Shown in pieces: positions 12,328 to 24,830 of a DNA stretch of 64,000 nucleotides. Position numbers and translations under genes: made by a program. This DNA is from Antrodiella citrinella (lineage: Eukaryota; Basidiomycota; Agaricomycetes; Polyporales; Steccherinaceae). The stretch spans positions 19,327 through 83,326 of the forward strand of contig SGPM01000097.1 of NCBI GenBank assembly GCA_004802725.1. The letters run 5' to 3'. The notes under the pieces were generated by a model. It was not told the DNA's origin, made no database searches, and saw only the letters and a list, made by a program, of their open reading frames with translations. Numbering within the stretch: position 1 is the first letter of the stretch; each line of letters opens with the position of its first letter.

Positions 12328-12812
12328 GATTTGTTTATGTTAGCATTGATACACTCTAGTTGTGACCTCTGGCGTTTGCTCTTAATCCCTGCACCAGTAC
12401 TGTCTCGCTCGAGCCTCTCGAATCAGGTGAGATGCGCGATGTGGCGACGGGGTACAAACTATGGTACTGGTAAACATCTTCCGCATGGATTACGAGCGAG
12501 GCGTACTTAAATCGAGCGTCCGAAATGGTCTAGAGGGACACAGGAGGGGATAGAGGATATATAGTCCAATGCAGAATGTGTGTATGTCTGTGTAATTGTT
12601 TGAGATCCCGAGATATGTGGACAATGTCGGAGGAAGGCGAGAGAGGAGGGGTGGCAGCCAACTACTGTTACGAAGTATGAGAAGAACGAAGAACGAAGTC
12701 AAGAGATGGCAATGTCCGATGGATGAGTATATGCGTCATAAAACACGTAGGTAGAAGAACGAGGAGCAGGAAATCTAGACGAGGAGAGGTAAAGAGGAAG
12801 ACGGATGGAGTA
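12328..12812. other. Convergent 3' intergenic region
   Basis: This interval separates the convergent ends of Rpt2 and the Caf120-like gene. No protein or RNA is recognised; it is presumably the two 3' UTRs. Confidence 0.5.
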
Positions 12813-15800
12813 TCACTGTCCGCCGGGACGCGGCAGGTCGTCCATGGAGTCGCCACCCTTAGGCGCAGCAGGCGACCCACGGCCGTTCGAAGAGTTGTTT
12901 TGGGAGGAATAAGGTCGCTGAGGAGGCGTATTGTCGTGAGGCAAGCCAGCCCCGGCGGTGGTGTCGAAGCCAGCAGAGAACCGTGGATCGTAAGGCGAGC
13001 CTCCGCCCGTCATCTGCATGCCCATACCTCCTCCCATCATCGGGTTCATCCCACCACCCATCCCGCCGCCCATTCCAGGCGTCATCCCACCACCCATACC
13101 CGGACTCATCCCACCCATCGCCATCGGGTTCATCATCCCCATCATCGACATCCTCGGATCGAACATGCTCCCACCCGTCATCATGGGGTTCAGCGGTGCC
13201 GGACTCCCACCTTCCCCGCCCACCTGCGACCCCGCAGCAGAGAACGCCATCATGGCCTGTTGGTACGCCTGAGCCGCCTGCTGGTACGCCTGGGCAGCCT
13301 GTTGCGCCGCCATCATCTGCTGAGGGGCCATCATCCCAGGGTACCCGCCCCACCCCGCCCCAGTCATCATCGGGTTCATACCCATCATCATCGGGTTCGC
13401 CATCATCGGGTTCATCATCGGGTTGAATCCGGGGTAGCCCATCCCGCCGTACATCGACCCGCCACCTTGCTGCATCTGGTCCAGCTGCATGCGCTGGTAG
13501 TCGTCGAGCTTCCGCTGCCTGTCCTCTGCGAGGCGCTTCTCACGCTCGCGTTCGGTCAGGGTAGCCCCGATCCCGCCTTCGCGTCGCTTCTCCCGTTCGT
13601 GCGCAGCGACGGCGCCAAGGAGCCCGGTTTGTGGGGGAGGAGGCTTGTTCGGGACGTTGATCAGAGACGCGCCGGTTTCCCTGGCGAGCTCTTCTTGACG
13701 TTTGGCAGATCGGTCCTCTTTGTCTTGGATACCAGCGGACAGAAGGCCGTGTGGCATAAACGCTTTCGTCATCGTTTGGGAGGGGGGCTCGACCTGTATG
13801 AACGTTTCCCGTGCCTGAGGGTTGATCTTCGCACCGGGTTCGAGAACTTGAGACCACATATTTTGACGAGGAGCAGCCGGGGCAGCAGCAAGGTGGTACT
13901 GCGGGTTGTCGTTGAGTGGACGAGTCATTTGCGAGAGCGGAGATGTCTGGCGTCGGGGAGCTTCATTCGGATACAAAGAGCGTTCCTGCATACGTCGAGG
14001 TTGCGGCTGATTCAGATAGTCTTCGCCTGGACCTACAGTAAGTTGTTAGCATATAACTTGCCAAGAAATCGCAGGAAGCAAATTCACCTTGTGACATCTG
14101 TCCTGGAAGCTGAGGAAGATCTCTGGGACGTCTTTCTTGACCATACCCACCCATGTTCTGACCCTGCCCACCTTGAGACATCTGCATGGATTGCATTGAC
14201 TGTGTGGAAGGATATCCAGGACGTTGACCATTCGAGGCGTTAGCGTTTTGCAGAGCTCTGTGTCGCGGTGGTAGCTCCTCATCTGAATCAGCGTCGTCGT
14301 CGTCTTCTTCTTCTTCCTCCTCTTCCTCGTCACTGCTCTCTCCCCAAGTCCCCGACTCATGCGTCTTCCTCTTCGCCTTGCCATTCGCCCTGCCCGGCTT
14401 AGTCACCGCAGCCTGGTGTGCAGCCTGCTGAGCCTGCGACTTCGCCTTTCGTTCCGCAGCAATCCTAGAAGGCGCAAACGACGATCGCTGCTGCTGTGAG
14501 GTGGTGTCCGGAAGTGGTTCTGAAGACGGCGCGGCGACTGGTGCCGGTGACGAGGGCAGTCCTGGTTTGCGCTGCACCTGTGCGGGAGGCGGCACTTCGT
14601 CTTGTTCCAAAAAGTTCAGTGCTGCCAGAGCGTCCGCCGTGTCCTCGTATGACGCATCGGCACCCTGCGGAGGGTCATTCTCGTAACCCAACTCCGAGTG
14701 CTGATGCTGAGCAGACATATACGGGTCCTGCTCGATGTCTTCGTCTTCTGGGACCTCTTCAGAATCAAACACGGGAGATGAGGAGTGCTGGCGGGATGGT
14801 CGCTGTCGGAATGAGGAAGATTGCTGTTCGTCGTCGCGTCGTGTGTTGTTCGTCGAAGCCTGGACCAGAGGAGGACTGCCAGCGCTTGCCATTTTATTGC
14901 CGGGAGCACGTGCGCCAGATGGCTTCGCAACGCTTCCGTATCGGGAAGGCGGTTCTGGGGGTCTGGAACCACTCATCATCCCAGGATCCATGGGACTTGT
15001 CGGCGAGAAGGTACGTGTATGCTGGATGTTCGTGGGAGAAGTAGGTAATGGAGAAGGGGTACCACGTCGTGAATATACAGCTGAAGTTACTTTGGGAGGA
15101 GGACTGGGACTCTTGCGGATATTGAGAGGGTTTACAGCGTTTGTCGCAGGTGGTGTGTAGATAGAAGGCGAATCATCCGAGTCTTCCTCTTCCTCCTCCT
15201 CCTCATCGTCGCTGGTAGGTGGCGGAGGCGGTCGTCGGATGCCGGTTGGAGGAGGAGCATCTCCATCAACATGTCGCATGTAATACAATGCACCTGCTTC
15301 ATTCCCGAGCACATTCTCTTCCGATGGCTCATTTCGCAGCTCTCGTCTCTGCGAAGACGCCTGAAGAGAAGAAGACACCATGCTTGAACGGGCAGGAGAC
15401 GGTGGCGGGGCATTGTCCGAGTGCGATATGGTTGGAGAAGATAGTGCGTCTGCCGAGTTGGTACGTTGTGACGAGTATGACTGCGACTGTACTCGCGAGG
15501 GTGAGGTCGGCGGAGAAGCCATGGAAAAGCGAGGTCCGCCAGAATGGACGGAGTCACGCACGGAGTGAGGTGCGATCATAATAGATGCAGGGGGTGAAGT
15601 AGCATGTGGTGAATGCACCGGAGGCGGTGGACTGAGCGATTTCTGTGATACATGTGAAGGCGAGGTGGCAGGAGGAGGAGATACGATACGTTGATGCTGG
15701 GGTTGGGGCTGAGATATGGCGAATGGCTGAGAAGGTTCAGATGCAGCTACTGGAACATGTTGTTCGACTTCAGGGGAGGATGGCAGCTGGACATCTGCAG

Positions 15801-18348
15801 GTTTCGGTGACCCGTACCGGCCCTGCTTAGATGTAGGTCGACTGGCGACGACAAAGTGAGGCTCTTCGCTGGGCCTATAGCCGAAAGGACGGGCGTCGGC
15901 CGGAGGGCTGGCAGGGACGGGACTCGTCGTCATGCGACCGCCAAACACACCGTCCTGATCCTGCTGAACTGCTTCAGTCAGTTTCTCAGGAGGTGGAGGT
16001 GGGCTATACGATGGTACCGGACCGGGAGGACTGTGTTGTACAGATTGTCGTGTTGATAACAAATTGGTATCTCCTGACATTGATCTGCTGTCGGGAGGGT
16101 TGCTCCTCTCAGTGATAGGTGTCAAAGGACGAGGAGCGGGAGGGTCGGACGTGCGTTGAGCATTCTTCGTGGGCTCAGAAGAAACTTCGGGTGTGCGCTC
16201 GAAGTCCAAGGGCGGGATCTGCATGGACAACTGAGGTGCACCTGATGACGACTGTTCTGGGAGCCGTGATCCAGATGCAGCAGTGTACTCAGTCTCTTCT
16301 AGCATGACAGGTAGAGGCGGAAGGGTCGGTGGATGATTGCCTGCCGGGATAGGTGGTTGAGCTTTCTCAGGCATGGGCCCTGAGCCATTCATCCGCTGCC
16401 ACTGGATCTGTCGCAGCTGTCGACGCACAGCTGAGGTTCGATCATCCCGCGGGTCCAAGCTTTCTGCCAGTTCACGGTCCAGAAAGAGTAGCTAAAAGTT
16501 CGACATGAGTATCTAAACGTACAGATAAGAGTCTGTACTCACTTCTCTGTTGGGTCCAATGGGGTACGCAAACATAGTCGATTCCGGGTCACGCGGGTCC
16601 CAGCTGTAGATGCGAGGACGCCCGTACAGCTCGAACGCGTCATGAATAGCTATTCGACGTTTTCATATGCGAATAAGACACAGGATCACGAAAACACACT
16701 CACCAATAAGCCATTTCAGCATCTCTGATGCACGCGTATTGTTCGCCTCCAGCTCTGGCATCACTAACAGCCATGCTTCCCTGTTTCGCATACTTCCTAC
16801 CATCTCCTCATCACCGAACACGCCTTCTAGCTTCATTAGCGTACTCCGACTGATCAACTCCGGACGTTCTGGATACACCGCGAACGCCTGGGCGACATCC
16901 TTGAACGTCAATAACGCCTTCTTCTTGTCCTTCGGCTTCTGAGACGCAAAGACCTGTACGAGTGGTCTGGAGGGTGTGGCAGACGATCGAGGGGGGCTCT
17001 GTTCGCGCGAGAAAAGTTGTGATAGCCGATTTTTCTTAGGCGTATTGGGCGAGGTAGGTCGATTGTCCGAGGAAGACATGGATCCAGTATCTTGTAGAAC
17101 ACCTGCAGCAGAGACGACCATCCATAGCTTCTTCCAGTCTGTTTGGCCTGCGACGCGGATGCGAACCCAGCCCTCCATCTTGCCCCGAACAAGAGGAGAG
17201 CGAGTTTCCCTCCCATCATTCAGCATGATCCTAATGAGATGGGCTGTGTACATTTCTTCGAGTCTGGATTTCTCCCATGCAGCCAGTCGGAGAGCAGCGG
17301 TCCATGATACTAGGGCTTGTGTGGAGGGACAAGAGAAGAGCAACAGATTCAGACCCGCGGTGTTGACCGAAAAGACGTTCGCATAGGTCTGTGGTGGCAC
17401 CTCCTGCGATCCTGGTATTGTAAGTGTGCCGACCACATGCACGAACTGTCAAAACGAGCAAAATCCCTCAATCACAATCATAGAGGCTACAATTTCGACA
17501 ATACTCACAGCATCAGTAACGTTCACATAGCTCGGTGGAACTTGTCTACCCTGCTTGCTCGCCTCCTCGATCTCCTTCATATCCCATAGACTCAGCGTGG
17601 TACCTCCCAACTGACCCCAGACGTTCCGCCATCCCTCGTCCTTCGTGGGTTTCTGCCCATCGGGTTGGTGTTCAACCTTACGAATGATCGGGCCTGAGAA
17701 ATAAACTTTCTGGGTGTGCGACGCTGTGAGTTGGACGATAGAACGGATTTCCGGATGGAGTTGGGGTGGGGGTTTCGCTGCGCCGGGTGTAGAGGGCGTC
17801 ATGGGTGTTTGTGGCGAAGGTGGTGATTGTGGCTGTTGAGAAGGTGTAGGAGATGCGAGGTTGTCAGGCTGCGGAGGTCCATTACTGGGGCCAGTTAGAT
17901 CAGGCTTTGGACCTGATGTCCGCCTTGTGAGTACATTGTGTCCCTTGTTAGGAAACTCCGAAACAGAAGTAGACTGCTTGTGGAAGGCCGACGGAGGAGG
18001 GGGTGAGTCTTTCTGGGTGTCCATCGTGTGTGATTTTCTGCCAAAGAGCGAAAACGCTGAAGTAGTGCGCATGTGGGCTGGTGGAGCAGCAGGCGGCGCT
18101 GCTTGCCCGGTCATGGTGCGTCGCATTTCTTGCATCGGCGCCGGTTGCTGCTGCTGAGCAGATAGAGGCTGATTCGGAGAGGGCTGAGGGGAAGATAGTG
18201 TGTTCCCGAACTCGCTGATATCTCTGGATTGCGACTGTTCTTGGCCGTCCTGTCCGCGCTTCCACTGTTGGAGCTGAGCGGGGGAAATAAAGCCCTGGTT
18301 GCGAGTGTCCCAGCGAGGGGTACTTGTAGGAATGGAGGCTGATGCCAT
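12813..18348 (-). CDS. Caf120/Skg3-like PH-domain protein
   Basis: Five exons (18348-17509, 17445-16704, 16649-16543, 16491-14088, 14032-12813) with GT-AG introns give 1770 residues. Residues 1-200 are Pro/Ser/Gln-rich. A PH domain spans about 205-335 (IRSIVQLTASHTQKVYFSGP onward, with LLLFSCPSTQALVSW as the terminal helix). It is followed by a conserved segment with RVAGQTDWKKLW, FASQKPKDKKKALL and AIHDAFELYGRPR. A long disordered Ser/Pro region follows, with an acidic run of Glu and Asp near 1285-1310. The C-terminal exon holds a conserved block (KINPQARETFIQVEP, AFMPHGLLSAGIQDKEDRSA) and a charged coil, then a Met/Gly/Pro repeat. In yeast, Caf120 is a CCR4-NOT associated protein and Skg3 its bud-localised paralogue; the role here is inferred from that family. 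A truncated duplicate lies at 3390-5170. Confidence 0.9.
13000..13470 (-). repeat. Met/Gly/Pro-rich low-complexity coding repeat
   Basis: The C-terminal exon of the Caf120-like gene encodes many short units such as NPMM, GGGM and MTPGM plus two copies of AAQAYQQ. The DNA is built of degenerate CATCATCGGGTTC-like units on the plus strand, which makes it prone to length change. Confidence 0.8.
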
Positions 18349-18654
18349 GCACAGGAAATTAGACCGTGATCCTCGTGTTGTGAGACCTGATGATAGGAAT
18401 CATTTGGCGAACAAGAGATGGCTCAGACGGGGAACAGAGGAGGAGGAGCATCACGATCAACAAAGACTGGTTCATTTCAACTAAGTCAAACACACGTGAC
18501 TTTTAGCGTTACGCCTCAACACGGTCTCGTCCAGTCTCGTTTCTCGAGCTTTCTTTCCCCTTTGCTTTCTTGACGTGATGTGCACAGTAACGATAAAATA
18601 TGATCACACAAGGTTCAACGTTCAACATCGAGACGTGGTATAGTACATTGGAGG
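18349..18654. other. Caf120-like promoter region
   Basis: Upstream of the Caf120-like start lies a CACGTGAC E-box (18493) and a CT-rich stretch near 18530-18575 on the plus strand. The interval also contains the 3' flank of the oxidoreductase gene. No gene is recognised. Confidence 0.4.
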
Positions 18655-20073
18655 TTAAAGTCTACTGTGATGCCAGGGCACAACGCGTACAAACGTCTTG
18701 CCTATACCAGAGCGGTTTGAGAACAGCGCTGCCATACCCTCCGGTGCTTTCTCCAATCCATTCAGGATATGCATGGTACGTTTCAACTTCCCTTCCACGA
18801 GCCATGATGACATTTGCTCAATCGCAGCAGGATAGTGAGCGGAATAATAGGGTCTTCGTGAGAGCATTAGCTAACCACCGACTGTGAAATATGAAGGGGA
18901 CGTACGTGAAGAAACCCTCGATCTTCGCACTTTGTAAAATCAAGTGCATGTAGTTCTTGAGGCCAGGTGGTTCCTTGCCGTCTACGACGCAACGTTAGTT
19001 CATGTTCTTTACGCGTCTCGAAACGGCGATGACATACTTATTCTAGAGAGAGTTCCTGCGAGGAAAATAATAGGTGTGACGATGTCATGCAGCTGAACGA
19101 TAGCAACGTACCACACAGCGCGATCCTTCCGAGCTGGTTCATCTGTGTCATCACCAGATCCAAGATTTCTCCGCCAACATTATCAAAATACACGTCGATC
19201 CCACCGACGGCTTTGAGATCGTCTTGAAAGCTTGAACTCTTGTAGTTCAGAGCCTTGTCCAACCCGTATTCTTGTTCCAAGAACGCACATTTCCCCGAAG
19301 AGCCGGCAATGCCTATCACCTTCGCACCGAGAATTTTCCCAATCTGACATGCCACATGTCCGACTGCACCTGCTGCACTAGAGACGAGCAGGGTCTCGCC
19401 TAGTTTCAATTTGGCGACAAGGATGAGGCCCTGGTCCTGTGGTGTTAACATTATCACTCCGTGGAAGAGGGAAGACACATACGACATATGCACTAAGACC
19501 TGTGAATAATAGGTCAGGATCTCGTGAATAGGTGACACTGCACGCGTACTAACCAGATGCTCCCAAGGCACCTATGTAGTCAACAAGCTCGATGCCCGGA
19601 GAAAGCCTGTGCATGTCAGTCCGTCATTGGACGGAAGAAGGCGGCTGCATGACGCACTTACTTGAGCACTGTGAGTGTGCTCTCTTTGTACACTCCCCAG
19701 TCCTGCCACCCTATCGCAAAATTAAAAATATCAGTCGGGAGCTCGGTGACCATATACGCTGAGTTGAATGCTTACCTGGTCTGTAATAGACATGATCTCC
19801 GACCGCTACTTTGCATGCTTTGCCGACTTCCCTGACCACACCTACGCCGGACCCCCTCATGACTTCGCCAATCGATATGGTCAACGGCATGCCTTCGTCT
19901 AGCCACACGCGAAATCCTGCATCGATAGAGACACCTTCAGTCTGGACAATGACCTCGTCATCGTTCACATGAAGGTCGTATGGAATTATTTCTGTGCGGA
20001 AGACCTCGGACGGATTGAGAGAACCCTTCGGGCGCGCTGCAAGCACGATGCGGTGGATATGAGAGGGAGGCAT
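18655..20073 (-). CDS. MDR-family NAD(P)H-dependent oxidoreductase, copy A
   Basis: This is a zinc-free medium-chain dehydrogenase of the leukotriene B4 12-hydroxydehydrogenase / alkenal reductase type, predicted to reduce activated double bonds with NADPH. The start MPPSHIHRIVLAARPKG at 20073 leads into the GroES-like fold (VSIDAGFRVWLDEG, IGEVMRGSGVGVV, VGDHVYYRPG). Short exons follow (WQDWGVYKESTLTVLK; LSPGIELVDYIGALGASG; LSAYV). The Rossmann part has ETLLVSSAAGAVGHVACQIG and VYFDNVGGEILDLVM. Further exons (NGKEPPGLKNYMHLI, AKIEGFF) and a C-terminal exon with WLVEGKLKRTMHILNGLEKA end at HHSRL. All junctions checked fit GT-AG. It is a diverged paralogue of 54572-56137. The physiological substrate cannot be read from sequence. 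Confidence 0.88.
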
Positions 20074-20669
20074 CCGAGTTCGTGGTCCAGGCAAGAAATA
20101 AGAGGCTCAAGAGGCAGTTCTGCGGCGGTTCGTGATCAATCGCAAAATCAGAGGTGTTTATTTCGACTGTGCCACACGGGCCCTTTTAATACTTCTTGCT
20201 GCTGTGACATAGGCCCCGAGTAGGTCTTATTTGCATTCCGAGTCGGGTGTGTATACAGGCAATGCAGAGACATCAGTGCCAATGTTGAACACCGGCGGTG
20301 GTCCACCNAACAGCACCTGGAGTTTGCACCTTTGCTGTGATATGGGTCCGAGTAGGCCTCTCCAGANAATCCGAGTCGGATGCGTGAGCAGTGAATTCAG
20401 AGTTCATAGACACGACTGTCATCAGATAGATCATGATACTNACGGCCTTGCTCGCTAAGTATGTGGGAGAAGACAAGAGAACGTATGTCAGGGTACCACT
20501 TTTGATGCAGGCTCGTATAAGCGCTGACGTAAGCAAAGTACGTCAGATCCAGATCTCTCTAGATTTCCGACCGTCNATCTTCCGAGTCCCGACCATTGGC
20601 AGAGACTCCGGGAGTTCGAGGGACACGCTCAATCTCAATCTTATCCCCAACGACAACGTTGCGAAAGCC
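20074..20669. other. PFK upstream region with N bases
   Basis: This is the divergent promoter interval between the oxidoreductase and phosphofructokinase genes. It contains a degenerate tandem duplication (20201-20402) and four unresolved bases. A plus-strand leader leads to the PFK start at 20670. Confidence 0.5.
20201..20402 (+). repeat. Degenerate tandem duplication upstream of PFK
   Basis: A unit beginning GCTGTGACATAGG (20201-20269) recurs as GCTGTGATATGGG at 20334-20402. Each unit holds CCGAGTAGG, then TCCGAGTCGG, and ends in CAGAG. The offset is 133 bp. Several positions differ and two N bases fall in or beside the second unit. Confidence 0.7.
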
Positions 20670-23600
20670 ATGCCAGACCCANCTCCAGCCTCCAAAATGC
20701 GGCTCGCGGTGCTCACGTCGGGAGGAGACAGCGCAGGCATGAACGCCGTCGTACGAGCCATCGTGAAGGCAGCCATCCTCAAGTACGTGTTTTTATGATA
20801 ACTATCCCCAACAAATCGTTAACGCGTCGTGTTGTGTCCAGAGGCTGCGAGACNTACGTCGTCCGAGAGGGCTACGAAGGTCTCGTTCGCGGAAACACCG
20901 AAGCCTCTTCAGCGGTCTCGCCCACGTCCAAAGAATACCATCATCACAATCGAGGCAACTCGCTCTCAGTGGAAGGGGGAGCCGACAGTTTCGTGCACAA
21001 TCTGCGCTTTGGGGANGGAGAGCTGTTGAGAGATGGCACGAGTGATCATCCATTGGGACGGACGCTCAAAGGCAGATACATTGTGCGCGTAGGATGGGAT
21101 GATGTGCGGGGGTGGTTCACACAGGTGCGTTCATCAGATTAGGAACCTTGGAAACGCGGCCCCAAGCCCCACGAGAAATATATGGNCGGGGAAGATCTCG
21201 GCTCGAGCTCTTCCAGCTGCTTAGGAAACGATAGGCCAGCACGAAGAGAAGATACACAGACAAGTGTAAGCTCCGCTGTCGTCCGGAGCTTGGCCGGATG
21301 GTTTTTATCGCTNGTTTCAGAACTATGTGCCAGTCACTAGTCTCAGATGGGTTCGGAGCAAACCTGGCAGGGGATGCCAGACCTATACCAACCTCTGGCT
21401 GTGCCACCGACGAACAGGTCGGGAGGTCCGGCGGGCTTGGGCTAGCTCGTTGGACCTCTCAATTTACCTGGAGGGAGACATGTCAACTNGCACATCGTTT
21501 GGCTCGCAACTGTAGTCCGTTTGAGCCTCTATCCCAGCTGTGCTGGTGGCGCCGCAGTGACCTGCTGGCCGGATGACGATTCTGTGTGTGCTTGCCTATC
21601 GTTTTCTAAGCGGCTGTCAGACAGGTTTGGGGTGCGTTTTGNGGCGTCGGAGCGTCGAGATGGACAGATCTCGGAGACGTCCGCGCACCGCCAATTCTCT
21701 TTACTTTTCGGTCTCTATTGTCCACTCATGTGGGAGTCGGATTACAGGGTGGCACTCTCATCGGAACCGCAAGATCGGTCGCGTTTCGAACGTTTGAAGG
21801 ACGCTTGACGGCAGCGTGCAATCTCATCCAGGAAGGGATCGATGCGCTCGCTGTCTGCGGTGGTGACGGCTCTCTGACGGGTGCGGACGTCTTCCGAGCA
21901 GAATGGCCCAAGCTCGTCGCAGAGCTCTCTAAACAAGGTCCATACGCGTATCTCATCTAATCACGCCGAAGACTGACGTGAAGCTTCATCACAGGCCGGA
22001 TCACCCCAGAGCAAGCCAAGCTGCATGCGCATCTCAGGATCGTCGGTCTCGTCGGCTCTATCGACAATGACATGTCCATGACGGATTTGACCATCGGCGC
22101 TCCTACTGCTCTGCACCGTATCTGCGAAGCGATCGACAACATTGACTCTACCGCATCCTCGCACTCGCGTGCGTTTGTCCTGGAAGTTATGGGCAGGCAT
22201 TGTGGTTGGCTCGCGTTGCTGGCGGGTGTCAGGTACGTGTTTACTTGTGTGCAGAAGCGAGAAAGGTTCACTTAGAGCTATCGCCCCCGTTTTCAGCGGC
22301 GGTGCTGATTTCATCTTCATTCCTGAACGCCCTCCTCAGGGCGAGCCCTGGGAAGACGAGATGTGCAATATGATCCAAAAGGTATGTGTTGTGGTTATCG
22401 CCTACGTAAGATCTCAAGCTCATAGATTGTATTAGCACCGTGAAGTGGGTAAACGCAAGACGATCGTCATCGTTGCCGAAGGCGCTCAAGACAAGAACCT
22501 GAACCCCATTCGCGCAGACTACGTGAAGGATGTGTTGACTGACCGACTTGGATTGGACACGCGTGTGACGACGCTAGGTCATACACAGCGCGGTGGCAGA
22601 CCTTGTGCGTTTGACCGCATTCTTGTGAGTCTCAAATGTCCGATACTATCACTTTGTGCCTAACATACGCGTTCAGCCCACGCTGCAAGGCGTTGAAGCC
22701 GTCGATGCGCTTCTGGAAGCCACGCCCGACACACCTTCCTACATGATCGGTATTGCGGAGAACAAGATCACGCGCGTCCCGTTGATGGATGCTGTCAAAA
22801 TGGTCTATCGATCTGTCTTGTGGTGCAATTCACTTTTCCTGATCGATCTTGTTTATACAGACGAACGAAGTGACGCAAGCCATCAAGGACAAGGACTTTG
22901 ACAAAGCGATGTCGCTGCGTGATCCTGAGTTCAGAGAGAGCTTAGAGGGCTTCTATGCGACCTCGGTTCTGGAGAAGGAGCCCCGACTGCCTCATCATCA
23001 GCGAATGCGGATTGCCATTATGCAGTACGAAATCTTCCGTATTCACCTTCCATGCAGAGCTTGTCGTACTCACGATTCCTCTGCAGTGTGGGTGCTCCGG
23101 CAGGAGGCATGAACGCCGCGACACGCGCCGCGGTGCGCTACTGCATCCGTCAAGGACACAAGCCGTTCGCAGTGCACAACGGGTTCCCCGGTCTGCTGGA
23201 CGACAACGTGCAGCAGCTCTCCTGGCTGGGCGTCGACAACTGGATGACACGTGGTGGCTCGGAGCTGGGCACGAACCGCAAGCTGCCGGACGTGGACCTC
23301 GGCGCGGTCGCGGCGAAGTTCCAGCAGTACAACTTCCACGCGCTGATGATGATCGGTGGGTTCGAGGCGTTCACGTCGTTGCTGAGTTTGGAGAACGCGC
23401 GGAAACATTACCCGGCGTTCCATATCCCGCTCGTGCACCTCCCTGCGACGATCTCGAACAACGTGCCGCTGACGGAGTTCAGTTTGGGAAGCGACACGAG
23501 TTTGAACGCGTTGGTGGATGCTTGTGACGCGATCAAGCAGAGTGCGAGCGCGAGCCGCAATAGGGTGTTCGTAGTGGAGACTCAGGGAGGGAAGTGTGGA

Positions 23601-24251
23601 TATCTAGCGACGATGGGTGCATTGGCAGTCGGTGCATGCATCGTTTATACTCCCGAGACCGGGATCGATCTGGACAAGCTCAGAAACGACGTGAAGTTCT
23701 TGAAGAAGAGATATTCACTTGATATCAAAGGGAGAGCCGAGGGCAGGCTAGTGATAAGGTGGATAACCATACTTCTGTTTTTCGATCCCCGATTACTGAT
23801 ATATTTGTGCAGAAACGAGGTGTCATCCCCGGTGTACACGACGGACGTGATCACGAAGATCTTCAAGGAGGAGGGCGGCAAGCTGTTCGACTCTCGTTCG
23901 GCTTCGCTCGGCCACACGTTGCAAGGTGGCATTCCATCCCCAATGGACCGTGCCCGTGCTGTCAGATTGTCGTTGAAGTGCATGGCGTTCATCGAGCAGC
24001 AGCACGCGATTTTGTTGAAGCAGAGCGGCGCTGGGAAGCCGCGCCAGGCTGCGGGAGACTCGGCTGCGGTGATCACGATCCAGGGATCGACAGTGAAGTG
24101 GGTGCCTGTGCAAGACATGGTGCCGCATGCTGACATGGAGAACCGACGGGGGAGGGACGAGTACTGGTCAAAGCATATTGAGCTTGTTGAGGCGCTGGTT
24201 GCTCGAACGCAGATGTTGGAGAAGGCTGGGAAGACGTCACCGGCGTTGTAG
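20670..24251 (+). CDS. 6-phosphofructokinase (ATP-dependent, eukaryotic double-domain)
   Basis: PFK phosphorylates fructose 6-phosphate to the 1,6-bisphosphate, the committing step of glycolysis, in the cytosol. Ten exons (20670-20782, 20842-21124, 21748-21937, 21995-22232, 22297-22381, 22436-22624, 22677-22802, 22861-23024, 23087-23758, 23813-24251) give 832 residues. The N-terminal catalytic half has [36 protein letters not shown] with the catalytic Asp, EVMGRHCGW and [10 protein letters not shown]. The C-terminal regulatory half repeats the fold ([32 protein letters not shown] without the catalytic Asp, SLGHTLQGG). Three N bases fall in coding positions (20682, 20854, 21016); the last is in RFGxGELL, where Asp is expected. 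The second intron is 623 bp, about ten times the others. Confidence 0.95.
21125..21747 (+). mobile_element. Repeat insertion inside PFK intron 2
   Basis: The intron keeps GT-AG ends but is 623 bp against about 55 bp for its siblings. It holds an imperfect inverted repeat, 21214-21242 against 21588-21616, matching at 26 of 29 positions around GCCTATCGTTT. Five N bases lie inside or beside it. One minus-strand frame through the left arm reads [20 protein letters not shown], faintly like a cytochrome P450 anchor and hinge. A non-autonomous element or captured fragment is my inference; no target-site duplication was identified. Confidence 0.45.
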
Positions 24252-24830
24252 GGTGAGAGAACTTGGAGAGGAAGAACGCAATGTTGTATACATAATGATA
24301 TCCTAGACAATAGACGATTCTCGAGGTCTGGTACTTTACATTTGACAACCTTTGTCCTCTTGTACAATCGCGACCATATGACCACTTGATTCATCCCTCT
24401 TCACAACTTGAAAAGCTTGGCTGAAAAACATATTACCTAATATCTCCTTTGATTATCTTTCCTGGAAGTTTCTCCACTGTTCTACCTCAAAGCCTCAGGC
24501 CTCATGCCCAGCTGGCTGCCATCATCATCATGCACCTTGATGAAAACGCGGCGCCTCATGTTCGCCATGCGCCCACTCACATATACACACCGTGTTTGTC
24601 CCCCTGCGGGCCTCAATCTTTTCCCTCCTTCGTCGACCAAAGCCCCGGTATGTGCTACGATGCTCTTGCTAGAGGCTGATTCTTGTACTTACTGTAGCGT
24701 ATAGGTCTTCAATTTCGTGGAGCTCGTTGCTTGGCCGATTTCGTCGATCGAAGTTTCGCCGATCACGGTGCAGTTGGCACGTTGAAACCCCTCCAGCTCC
24801 CCTTCAAGCTTTTTTCTTTCATACTAGAAC
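24252..24830. other. Intergenic region
   Basis: This contains the 3' flank of PFK and the promoter of the DUF6697 gene. I see no further gene. Confidence 0.4.

Noticed and set aside
12723..14243. Long plus-strand open frame (506 codons) opposite the Caf120-like gene
   Set aside because: It is the antisense shadow of a Pro/Met/Gly-rich exon; His/Arg/Pro-rich with no domain or splice context.
21131..21270. Possible cytochrome P450 N-terminal exon inside the PFK intron
   Set aside because: Only a hydrophobic anchor-like run and a Leu-Pro; the Pro-Gly-Pro hinge and all downstream P450 motifs are missing, so it is mentioned only as a hint.
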